5,069 nt of DNA from an uncultured Anaerolineales bacterium (GTDB taxonomy: Bacteria; Chloroflexota; Anaerolineae; Anaerolineales; Villigracilaceae), in the NCBI GenBank assembly GCA_938008865.1, contig CALLJA010000010.1, forward strand, positions 1 to 5,069, given 5' to 3'. The notes under the pieces are model-generated. The model saw only the letters and a program-made list of their open reading frames with translations. It was not told where the DNA came from and did no database searches. Both the position numbers and the translations under genes were made by a program. This document shows, piece by piece, positions 1 to 5,069 of this stretch; the stretch's first letter is position 1; the number at the start of each line of letters is the position of its first letter.

Positions 1-25
1 CCAATCTTACTCGACCACTTTTCAT

Positions 26-49
26 ACAGTCTCTAAGGGACTGTTTCTT
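26..49 (+). terminator. Possible intrinsic terminator of a gene left of the window
   Basis: Positions 26-33 and 37-44 form an 8-bp stem (one G-U pair) with a three-base TAA loop, followed by a T-rich run TTTCTT. This is the layout of a short rho-independent terminator read rightward. Read leftward, the stem is followed by an A-rich, not U-rich, stretch. The gene it would serve lies outside the window, and the stem is short and not very GC-rich, so the call is tentative. Confidence 0.35.
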
Positions 50-70
50 ATCAGTAAATCAAGAATTTGG

Positions 71-166
71 CGTCATTGCGAGGCGGTGAACTTCCGCTGA
101 AGCAATCTCATCGCAGAATGGTAAAAAAATACTTGCAGATTGGGAGATTGCTTCGCTCGCAACGAC
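71..166. repeat. MITE-like palindromic intergenic repeat (CATTGCGAG type)
   Basis: Two pairs of inverted arms are nested in the same order: GTCATTGCGAG (72-82) with CTCGCAACGAC (156-166, one mismatch), and GAAGCAATCTC (99-109) with GAGATTGCTTC (144-154, perfect). The whole stretch can fold into one long imperfect hairpin. A small internal hairpin (GCGG 83-86 with CCGC 94-97) sits in the left half. The centre is A-rich and has no coding signal. From memory, elements with this core are scattered in many copies through several bacterial genomes, including Chloroflexota. No transposase is present, so if mobile it would be non-autonomous. Copy number cannot be seen from one window. Confidence 0.75.
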
Positions 167-194
167 ATTTGGAATCTGTGATTTCCTGAAATTC

Positions 195-238
195 GCGAGC
201 AGACACAGCCACCCCCGATGGGCTGTGTCTGCTTGTTT
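195..238. terminator. Strong hairpin downstream of the peptidase gene, probable terminator
   Basis: GCAGACACAGCC (199-210) and GGCTGTGTCTGC (221-232) form a perfect 12-bp stem around a 10-base loop. The stem can be extended a few pairs outward to about 195/236 with wobbles. It starts about 29 bp beyond the peptidase stop codon on the minus strand, which fits a terminator for that gene. The better T-run (TTGTTT, 233-238) is on the plus-strand side, while the minus-strand tail is only weakly U-rich. It may therefore act in both directions or mainly block rightward transcription. Confidence 0.6.
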
Positions 239-264
239 AATGGGGATGACCAAGAGAGACGCGC

Positions 265-1455
265 CTACCTTTCGATCAGCACGATCTCCGCCTGGTGCCC
301 TCCCAAATATTCTGCACCATTTTCTGTGATGACCACGTCCTCTTCCAGGCCGAGGTAGCCGTAAGCGGGCACGGCCAGCCCGGGCTCGATGGTGAAGACC
401 TGGCCGATTTCCAGTTTCAGGTTGGGCGAGTCGCCGTATTTCTCCCACAGCGGACCCAACAGGGCGCCGCCGTCGTGGGCTACGCGGCCGAGTTGGTGGC
501 CGAGGGCGTAGGGGTAGCTGGGATAGCCCGCGCTTGTGACAATCTCGCGCGCGATGATGTCGATGGCGTTGCCTGTCACGCCTGCCCGCATGGCGGCGCG
601 CGCCTTTTCGACGGCGGTGCGGATGGTGAGGAAGCCGCGCTGGACTTCAACGGGCGCTTCCGTCTCGCCTTCGCGCAGCAGATAGACCACGCGCTGGATG
701 TCGGAACAGTAGTCTTCGTATTTGACGCCGAAGTCGAAGTGCAGGAGGTGCCCGCGTTCGAGGCGGATGTCGGTGGGGCCGCTGTGGCCGACGGGGGAGT
801 TGGGTCCGCTGTTGACGGCGGGACAGTTCTCGGCGGGCCAGGCCAGTTCCAGCCCGCGCGCGCGGACCTGGGCCTGCATGAAGTCGGCTACTTCCAGTTC
901 GGTCATGCCGATCTGGAGGTAGCCGAAGGTTTGTTGGAAGATCTCATCGGTGAGGCGCACGGCCTCGCGGATGCGGGCCAATTCCGCGGGAGTCTTGCGC
1001 CCACGCAGGGCATTGATGATCGGCTCGGCGCTGACCAGGCGGTCGGCGTAGGGCGTGCCCGCCAGGTGCTCGCGCAGCATCTCGTACATGGCATGGGTCA
1101 ACCCATCCGCATGGACGTTATTACGCGAGGTGTTGACGGCGATGGTTTGCGGGTCGAGGCGGGTGATAGTCTCGCGCAGCAAGTCGCGCACGGCGGTGTC
1201 GTAGCCGAGGACGGGGTCGTACACGCCCAGGCGTTCGAGCGATTCTTTTTCGAGGTTGCCGATGATGGCGAGCTTCCCGCCTTGGCGGGTGAGCATCAGG
1301 GCGGAGGGCCAGGTCAGGTCGGCGGGACCCACCAACAGGTCCAGGGCGGGGTCGCGCACGCCGCTGGTCTCGCGGACGAAGGTCAGCCACAGGTCGATCT
1401 CCTGCTGCTGGAGGATGTGGATGGCTTGCTGGACTTTTTCCTGAATGAGGGTCAT
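265..1455 (-). CDS. M24 family aminopeptidase P / Xaa-Pro peptidase
   Basis: A 396-residue cytosolic metallopeptidase, predicted to cleave peptides next to proline. Residues about 5-140 resemble the creatinase/aminopeptidase N-terminal domain, and about 158-392 form the pita-bread M24 catalytic domain. The five metal ligands are visible by motif and spacing: D241 and D252 (11 apart, in HFDFG and SDIQR), H320 (GHQLG), E357 (TIEPG) and E371 (LGLEED). H327 (VAHDGG) and H224 (PVGHSG) match the catalytic histidines of aminopeptidase P. No signal peptide or membrane segment is seen. The ATG is supported by AGGAG five bases upstream. It lies 131 bp downstream of the MFS gene on the same strand, so co-transcription is possible but interrupted by a repeat. 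Motifs do not separate aminopeptidase P from prolidase or from a divergent creatinase-like hydrolase, so no symbol is given. Confidence 0.92.
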   Translation of the reverse strand: MTLIQEKVQQAIHILQQQEIDLWLTFVRETSGVRDPALDLLVGPADLTWPSALMLTRQGGKLAIIGNLEKESLERLGVYDPVLGYDTAVRDLLRETITRLDPQTIAVNTSRNNVHADGLTHAMYEMLREHLAGTPYADRLVSAEPIINALRGRKTPAELARIREAVRLTDEIFQQTFGYLQIGMTELEVADFMQAQVRARGLELAWPAENCPAVNSGPNSPVGHSGPTDIRLERGHLLHFDFGVKYEDYCSDIQRVVYLLREGETEAPVEVQRGFLTIRTAVEKARAAMRAGVTGNAIDIIAREIVTSAGYPSYPYALGHQLGRVAHDGGALLGPLWEKYGDSPNLKLEIGQVFTIEPGLAVPAYGYLGLEEDVVITENGAEYLGGHQAEIVLIER

Positions 1456-1460
1456 GGCTG

Positions 1461-1465
1461 CTCCT
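1461..1465 (-). promoter_or_regulatory. Ribosome binding site of the peptidase gene
   Basis: Read on the minus strand the sequence is AGGAG followed by five bases and the ATG at 1455. This is a standard Shine-Dalgarno placement and fixes the start. It contrasts with the MFS gene on the same strand, which lacks one. Confidence 0.75.
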
Positions 1466-1482
1466 GTTGGATGTGTTTCTGT

Positions 1483-1571
1483 ACACGGATGCCACGGATT
1501 ACGCGGATTTACACGGACGGAGCTTTAAAAAATTTCCGTATCAATCTGTGTTTCTCCGTGTAATCCATGTG
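1483..1571. repeat. ACGGATT-type imperfect inverted repeat between MFS and peptidase genes
   Basis: The left arm (1483-1516) holds tandem short units, ACACGGAT, CACGGATT, GCGGATT and ACACGGA. The right arm (about 1535-1571) holds the reverse units TCCGT, CTGTG, CTCCGTG and ATCCATGTG. The two arms meet across an AT-rich centre (about 1524-1535, CTTTAAAAAATTT). The array is therefore both a short tandem repeat and an imperfect palindrome. From memory, near-identical ATCCGTG/CACGGAT elements are common between genes in Anaerolineae and some other environmental bacteria. It fills most of the 131-bp gap and carries no ORF. Folded RNA here could act as a terminator or processing site for the MFS transcript, which is inference. 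Confidence 0.7.
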
Positions 1572-1586
1572 ATGAAGATTTTAAAC

Positions 1587-2873
1587 TTATTCGACCAATT
1601 CCTGGCTGGAAGGCGTGATGACAACGCCTTTTCTGGGGTCTTTGACGAGCATGATGAGGACGCCGCATAACGCCACTGAGAGCGCGGCGGAAATCATGAA
1701 GGTCAATTGGAAGCCCGCCAGGTCGGCGATCCAGCCGCCGAGGATGGGGGCCAGGATGGTGGCGGGGGCGGTGAGGGTTTGCGAGAGGCCGATGTACATT
1801 GGGCGGTCAGCCTCGCTGCCGAAGTCGACGGTCATCGACAGGCTGTTGGTCCAGATGGCGACGTAGGCCAGGCCCGCCAGCGCGAAGATGGGGTAGAACC
1901 AGGCCAGGGAGGGGGCGTTCCAGGCCAGCAGGGAACTGGCGAAAGCCGCCACGGCGCCGAGGACCAGCATGGCGCGGTGGCCGACACGGTCGCCCAGCCA
2001 GCCCATGCCCGCGTTGCCCACCGTCTGCGAGATGGTCAGGGTGGCGGTCAGGTAGCCTGCCGTGATGAGGTCCATATCGAAATGGCGCTTGGCATAGATG
2101 ATGTAGAACGTGCAGCCCATCACGGCGAACTGCGAGAGCAGACGCGCGCCGAGGAACCAGCGAAAGTTGGCGTCGCGGGCGAGCACGGCGCGGGCCTCGT
2201 GCCAGAAATTCGGCTGGGTCTCGGGGATGACCTTTTCGGTATCTTCGGGTTCGCGGGTGAGCGAGAGCGCATACCAGGAGAAGAAGAAGAACAGGCAGGC
2301 GATCACGAAACTGGCTGCAAAGTTGAACGGCGGCGGCACCAGGGCCAGCAGGTAGCCCGCCTGCACGGCGGCCCCGCTCAGGGTCAGGTTGGCCAGCGCG
2401 CCCTGGAAGCCGAAGAAGGTGCCGCGCGAGTCGGGCGGCATGATCTTGGAGATCATCGAGGTCCAGGTGTTGGCGGTGAAGCCGCCACCCAGTCCCTGCC
2501 AGATGAGCAGCAGGAAGGTCAGCACGAGGGCGGCCTGCTTGCCGATGACGGGGATCAGCAGGGCCACAACGGCCAGCCCGAGGAAGGGGAAACGTTCGTG
2601 CAGGGTGGTCAGCAGGACGGTGCGTTTGTACTTGCGCAGGCGCGCGACGCGCTGGGCCATGAACAGCTGCGGGAACTGCCAGCCGACCGAGTGGATGGCG
2701 GGCACCAGGCCGATCAGCAGGGCGGAATCGGTCATGGTGGCGACGAAGAGGGGCAGGATGGTACTGAACGATGCGAAGCCAAGCGCGACGCCGAACAGGC
2801 CGCCATCCCACAAATTGACGACCAGGTTGTGCTTCAGGTTTTGCCTGATTTGCTTTTCGAGGGTGGTGAGCAT
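1587..2873 (-). CDS. Major facilitator superfamily (MFS) transporter
   Basis: A 428-residue integral membrane protein of the size usual for a 12-helix MFS carrier. Hydrophobic segments lie roughly at 25-46, 50-72, 94-110, 114-130, 155-180, 184-205, 238-262, 268-290, 300-318, 322-345, 360-385 and 388-411. A charged cytoplasmic loop (206-236) separates the two six-helix halves. The second half has a clear MFS signature between helices 8 and 9, GWLGDRVGHR (291-300). The equivalent after helix 2 is degenerate (AQRVARLRKYKR, 73-84). Substrate cannot be read from the sequence; it could be a drug, sugar or metabolite carrier. The ATG at 2873 is the first possible start after an in-frame TAG 11 codons upstream. 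It has no Shine-Dalgarno sequence. The gene is divergent from the TetR/ABC operon and upstream of the peptidase. Confidence 0.9.
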   Translation of the reverse strand: MLTTLEKQIRQNLKHNLVVNLWDGGLFGVALGFASFSTILPLFVATMTDSALLIGLVPAIHSVGWQFPQLFMAQRVARLRKYKRTVLLTTLHERFPFLGLAVVALLIPVIGKQAALVLTFLLLIWQGLGGGFTANTWTSMISKIMPPDSRGTFFGFQGALANLTLSGAAVQAGYLLALVPPPFNFAASFVIACLFFFFSWYALSLTREPEDTEKVIPETQPNFWHEARAVLARDANFRWFLGARLLSQFAVMGCTFYIIYAKRHFDMDLITAGYLTATLTISQTVGNAGMGWLGDRVGHRAMLVLGAVAAFASSLLAWNAPSLAWFYPIFALAGLAYVAIWTNSLSMTVDFGSEADRPMYIGLSQTLTAPATILAPILGGWIADLAGFQLTFMISAALSVALCGVLIMLVKDPRKGVVITPSSQELVE

Positions 2874-2879
2874 GGCTGG

Positions 2880-2885
2880 ATTGTA
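2880..2885 (-). promoter_or_regulatory. Candidate -10 box for a leaderless MFS transcript
   Basis: On the minus strand TACAAT (five of six matches to TATAAT) ends six bases before the MFS ATG. Normal -10 to start spacing would put transcription initiation at or within a base or two of the A of ATG. No purine-rich ribosome binding site lies between. No good -35 hexamer is seen 16-18 bp upstream, so the call rests on the -10 box and the absent Shine-Dalgarno sequence. Confidence 0.4.
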
Positions 2886-2926
2886 ACTGAAAGCGCTCCC
2901 AATCTACGAAAATGTCACGTTTTTGC

Positions 2927-2954
2927 TTGACAAGCCAGCCAATTTGTATAAAAT
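2927..2954 (+). promoter_or_regulatory. Sigma-70-like promoter of the TetR/ABC operon
   Basis: A perfect -35 hexamer TTGACA (2927-2932) is followed after 16 bp by TAAAAT (2949-2954, five of six). An overlapping TATAAA at 2947-2952 is an alternative with a short 14-bp spacer. The predicted start near 2961 falls inside the operator palindrome, giving a short leader of about 30 bases before the TetR ATG. Confidence 0.7.
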
Positions 2955-2957
2955 AAA

Positions 2958-2971
2958 AACGAACGTTCGTT
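2958..2971. promoter_or_regulatory. TetR-family operator palindrome
   Basis: AACGAACGTTCGTT is a perfect 14-bp palindrome, centred between 2964 and 2965. It begins four bases after the -10 box and covers the expected transcription start. Its position just ahead of a TetR-family gene, and its GAAC/GTTC half-sites, are typical of autoregulatory TetR operators. Binding there would block RNA polymerase on the regulator-exporter operon. It lies about 73 bp from the MFS -10 box, so control of that gene is less certain. Confidence 0.8.
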
Positions 2972-2980
2972 CATTTACCT

Positions 2981-2986
2981 GAGAGG
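2981..2986 (+). promoter_or_regulatory. Ribosome binding site of the TetR gene
   Basis: GAGAGG lies five bases before the ATG at 2992, a good Shine-Dalgarno match that supports this start over the later in-frame ATG codons. Confidence 0.65.
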
Positions 2987-2991
2987 AAATT

Positions 2992-3600
2992 ATGACTGAA
3001 GAAGCTCTTTCCAAAGGCGAATTGACACGGCTGGCCATCGAAGATGCCGCCATGGAATTGTTCATCAAGAATGGTTACCATGCCACCTCGATGCGGCAGG
3101 TTGCTGAACAGGCCGGGCTGGCCCTGGGCGGCATCTACAACCACTTCAAGAGCAAGGAGGAGATCTTCGAAGCCATTGTCGTGGATAAACACCCGTATAA
3201 GACGATCATGCCTTTGGTGCTGGAGGCGCAGGGCGATACCGCCGAGGAATTTCTGCGTAATGCGGCATTGATCAGCATGAACGAAATCAAAAGAAATCCT
3301 GATTTCATCAATCTGATGTTCATCGAACTGGTCGAATTTCGCGGCCAGCATGGCAGATTGATCGTTTTGGAAGTTGCGCCCAAGATCCTGCCTATTTTCG
3401 AAAAGCTTGTCAAAACCCGCAAGGAGTTACGGGTTGGCAATCCCGCTGTACTGGCTCGTTCCTTCTTTGGGCTGGTGGTGTCCTATATGGTCACCGAGAT
3501 TATCCTGAGTGACACTTCTTTCAAACACCTTCTGCCTCCAAATTCCATGGAGGCCTACGTGGATATTTTTCTGCATGGAGTTCTCAAGGAGCCCGCATGA
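2992..3600 (+). CDS. TetR/AcrR family transcriptional regulator
   Basis: A 202-residue dimeric repressor of normal family length. The N-terminal DNA-binding domain covers about 11-58. Helix 1 is LTRLAIEDAAMELFIKNGY (11-29), and the helix-turn-helix is about 32-52 with TSMRQVAEQAG and the hallmark GGIYNHFKSKEEIF (46-59). The rest (about 65-200) is helical and variable, as expected for the ligand-binding and dimerisation domain. The ligand cannot be deduced. It is first in an operon with an ABC-2 permease and a membrane fusion protein, with a matching palindrome over its own promoter, so it most likely represses this exporter and itself. The arrangement recalls E. coli CecR (YbiH) with YbhGFSR. 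Its stop overlaps the permease start (ATGA). Hand counts of single lines suggest lower GC (about 47-57%) than the permease. Confidence 0.93.
   Translation: MTEEALSKGELTRLAIEDAAMELFIKNGYHATSMRQVAEQAGLALGGIYNHFKSKEEIFEAIVVDKHPYKTIMPLVLEAQGDTAEEFLRNAALISMNEIKRNPDFINLMFIELVEFRGQHGRLIVLEVAPKILPIFEKLVKTRKELRVGNPAVLARSFFGLVVSYMVTEIILSDTSFKHLLPPNSMEAYVDIFLHGVLKEPA
3586..3591 (+). promoter_or_regulatory. Ribosome binding site of the permease gene, inside the TetR gene
   Basis: AAGGAG sits in the last codons of the TetR gene, five bases before the permease ATG at 3597. Together with the ATGA stop/start overlap it supports coupled translation of regulator and permease. Confidence 0.7.
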
Positions 3601-4724
3601 ACTCGCGCTTAATGTCCATCATCCGCAAGGAATTCATCCAGATTCTGCGCGACCCGCGCACCCTGGTGATGATCTTGATCATCCCGATCATGCAGTTGTT
3701 CCTGTTGGGGTATTCCGCCACCAACGACGTGCGCAACGTGCCGCTGGCCGTGCTCGACCAGAGCCGCAGCGCGGAGTCGCGCGCCCTGCTGGATTCCTAC
3801 CGCGCCGCCGATTACTTCCGCATCGCCTACTCGGTCGACTCGCAGACTGAGATTCAGTACCTGATCGAATCGGGCCAGGCGCGCGCGGCGGTCATCATCC
3901 CGCCCGATTATTCCCAGCGTTTGAGCGAGGGCAAGGCCAGCGTGGCCTTCATCCTTGACGGCTCGGACCCCACCAGCGCGTCTACGGCGCTTTCGGCGGC
4001 CAAACTCATCAGCCAGGCGCACGCCACCGAGATCCTGGCCGAGCGCTTCGCGCGCACGGGACAGAATATGCGCGTCCAGCCGCCGGTCGAGGTGCGGACG
4101 ACCGTCTGGTACAACCCCGACATGGTCAGCGCCTACTTCATGATCCCCGGCGTGATCGGCATGGTGTTGTTCGCCATCGCCGCCATCCTGACCGCCACCT
4201 CGGTCGTGCGCGAACGCGAACGCGGCACCATCGAACAACTGATCGTCACGCCCATCCGCCCGTGGGAACTCATCGTCGGGAAGCTGATGCCCTATGTGAT
4301 CCTCGGCTTCTTCAACACGTTGGAGGTGCTGGCCGTCGGCCACTGGTGGTTCGGCATGCCTATCCGCGGCGATATTGGCCTCATCATCCTGCTCTCGCTG
4401 GATTTCCTCATCACCGGCCTCGGCATCGGCCTGTTCGCATCCACCATCGCCAACACCCAACAGGAAGCCATGCTCACGGTCTGGATGACGCTCCTGACGA
4501 GCATCTTCCTCTCCGGCTTTTTCTTTCCGCTCGAAGCCATGCCCGCAGTATTACGGTGGCTTTCCTATCTCATGCCCCTTCGTTATTACCTGGTCATCCT
4601 GCGCGCCCTTTTGCTCAAAGGCGTCGGGCTGGAGATGATCCAGACAGACGTCATCTTAATGACGCTTTTTGCGGTCGGTATCATGACTGCCGCCACGTTG
4701 CGCTTCCATAAGCGACTTGACTAA
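3597..4724 (+). CDS. ABC-2 type transporter permease (YbhS/YbhR-like)
   Basis: A 375-residue inner-membrane subunit of an ABC exporter, close in length to E. coli YbhS/YbhR. It starts with the family's amphipathic IRKEFIQILRDPRT (9-22), then a first membrane helix (about 22-40). A large extracytoplasmic domain follows (about 42-175). The remaining helices lie near 178-203, 229-250, 258-281, 293-313, 322-340 and 350-368. The cytoplasmic coupling stretch VVRERERGTIEQLIVTPI (203-220) and the later FFFPLEAMP with LSYLMPLRYY (308-331) are typical of this ABC-2 group. There is no ATP-binding motif, so a separate ATPase must exist. The ATG overlaps the TetR stop by four bases and has AAGGAG (3586-3591) five bases upstream, indicating translational coupling. 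The substrate is unknown; relatives are linked to drug or small-molecule efflux. Confidence 0.92.
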   Translation: MNSRLMSIIRKEFIQILRDPRTLVMILIIPIMQLFLLGYSATNDVRNVPLAVLDQSRSAESRALLDSYRAADYFRIAYSVDSQTEIQYLIESGQARAAVIIPPDYSQRLSEGKASVAFILDGSDPTSASTALSAAKLISQAHATEILAERFARTGQNMRVQPPVEVRTTVWYNPDMVSAYFMIPGVIGMVLFAIAAILTATSVVRERERGTIEQLIVTPIRPWELIVGKLMPYVILGFFNTLEVLAVGHWWFGMPIRGDIGLIILLSLDFLITGLGIGLFASTIANTQQEAMLTVWMTLLTSIFLSGFFFPLEAMPAVLRWLSYLMPLRYYLVILRALLLKGVGLEMIQTDVILMTLFAVGIMTAATLRFHKRLD

Positions 4725-4760
4725 CCTCACCCCCCATCCCCGCTCCTTTCAGGAGAGACA
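4725..4760. repeat. Possible eroded C-rich intergenic repeat before the fusion-protein gene
   Basis: The 50-bp gap between permease and fusion protein opens with a C-rich run (CCTCACCCCCCATCCCC from 4725). A small hairpin follows, CTCCT (4743-4747), TTC loop, AGGAG (4751-4755). From memory this resembles the left arm and tip of a CCTCACCCCC...CTCTCC...GGAGAG palindrome common between genes in Chloroflexota and cyanobacteria, but the G-rich right arm is missing. It could equally be a chance C-rich spacer. Confidence 0.3.
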
Positions 4761-4766
4761 AAGGAG
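4761..4766 (+). promoter_or_regulatory. Ribosome binding site of the membrane fusion protein gene
   Basis: AAGGAG lies eight bases before the ATG at 4775. It is a strong Shine-Dalgarno match and fixes the start of the gene that runs off the right edge. Confidence 0.75.
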
Positions 4767-4774
4767 ATTTTTCC

Positions 4775-5069
4775 ATGAATAACAAACGCCCGCCGCTTCC
4801 CGCCATCCTCGTTATCGCCGCGCTGGTGCTCATCGGCGTTTACTTCATCGCCACTCAAGTCCTCAACAAGTCCGACGGCGCGCTGACCGCTTCGGGATTC
4901 ATCGAAGCGACCCAGGTCAACATCGCGCCCGAACTGGCTGGCAAGGTGGCCGACGTCCTGGCGGACGAAGGCCAATCCGTGACGGAGGGCCAGCCGCTCC
5001 TCGCCCTGGACCCAAGCCTGCTGGCCGCGCAACGGGCCGCCGCCGCCGCCGCACTGACCACCGCCAACT
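4775..5069 (+). CDS. HlyD/YbhG-type membrane fusion protein of an ABC exporter (5' part only)
   Basis: The reading frame is open from the ATG through 98 complete codons to the window edge; the full gene should continue several hundred bases. Residues 2-7 are polar and basic, and 8-26 form a single hydrophobic helix (LPAILVIAALVLIGVYFIA), an N-terminal membrane anchor or uncleaved signal. Residues about 40-80 match the first half of the biotinyl-lipoyl-like domain of HlyD/EmrA/YbhG proteins: ASGFIEATQVNIAPELAGKV (39-58), then ADEGQSVTEGQPLLALD (63-79). The Ala-rich stretch from 84 is probably the start of the coiled-coil hairpin. In an ABC exporter this subunit would extend from the inner membrane into the envelope space. 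It is 50 bp downstream of the permease and surely in the same operon. The ATPase is expected further right. Confidence 0.88.
   Translation, partial: MNNKRPPLPAILVIAALVLIGVYFIATQVLNKSDGALTASGFIEATQVNIAPELAGKVADVLADEGQSVTEGQPLLALDPSLLAAQRAAAAAALTTAN

Noticed and set aside
71..236. Small RNA or tRNA gene
   Set aside because: The structures are simple long hairpins without a cloverleaf, CCA end or promoter; a repeat plus terminator explains them better.
59..448. Minus-strand 129-codon open frame at the left end
   Set aside because: It runs through the palindromic repeat, the terminator hairpin and the end of the peptidase gene, and has an Arg-rich unrecognisable product.
295..1563. Plus-strand 422-codon open frame opposite the peptidase gene
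   Set aside because: The translation is low-complexity (rich in G, A, V, D) with no recognisable domain, and the opposite strand has full M24 motifs. It is a shadow produced by high-GC codon use.
1483..1571. CRISPR array or tandem iteron origin
   Set aside because: The repeated units are only about 7-10 bases, have no regular spacers, and are arranged as an inverted pair rather than a direct array.
1707..2930. Plus-strand 407-codon open frame opposite the MFS gene
   Set aside because: The translation is rich in G, E, Q and H, soluble-looking and without motifs. It mirrors the membrane-protein codons of the MFS gene.
3609..4460. Minus-strand 283-codon open frame opposite the permease gene
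   Set aside because: The translation is dominated by D, H, G and R with no domain; it is a shadow of the permease.
4727..5032. Minus-strand open frame opposite the fusion-protein gene
   Set aside because: The plus strand has a clear start, ribosome binding site and lipoyl-domain motif; the reverse frame has none.

Overview
The window reads as ordinary bacterial chromosome. It has five protein-coding genes (one cut off by the right edge), short intergenic gaps, and at least two dispersed-repeat-like palindromic elements. Coding GC is mostly high. The intergenic repeats (a CATTGCGAG/GAAGCAATCTC palindrome and a tandem ACGGATT palindrome) resemble elements I associate with Chloroflexota, especially Anaerolineae. 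That assignment is from memory and composition only, so treat it as a moderate-confidence guess.

Left part, minus strand (positions 265-2873): a major facilitator superfamily transporter (1587-2873) is followed by an M24-family aminopeptidase P / Xaa-Pro peptidase (265-1455) with all five expected metal ligands. The 131-bp gap between them is largely filled by an imperfect ACGGATT-type inverted repeat. Downstream of the peptidase lie a 12-bp perfect hairpin (probable terminator), a roughly 96-bp palindromic repeat, and a small hairpin near the left edge that may terminate a gene outside the window.

Centre (2874-2991): a divergent promoter region. Rightward there is a strong-looking promoter (TTGACA, 16 bp, TAAAAT). 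Its predicted start lies inside a perfect 14-bp palindrome of the type bound by TetR-family repressors. Leftward, a TACAAT box sits 6 nt from the MFS start codon with no Shine-Dalgarno sequence, suggesting a leaderless transcript.

Right part, plus strand (2992-5069): a TetR-family regulator, an ABC-2 type permease that overlaps it by ATGA, and the first 98 codons of a HlyD/YbhG-type membrane fusion protein. Together they look like a self-regulated ABC efflux operon of the CecR-YbhGFSR kind, with the permease placed before the fusion protein. The ATPase subunit is not in the window and is presumably downstream. I see no convincing novel system. The points most worth following are the operator/promoter arrangement, the possible leaderless MFS gene, the exporter's gene order and missing ATPase, and the repeats.
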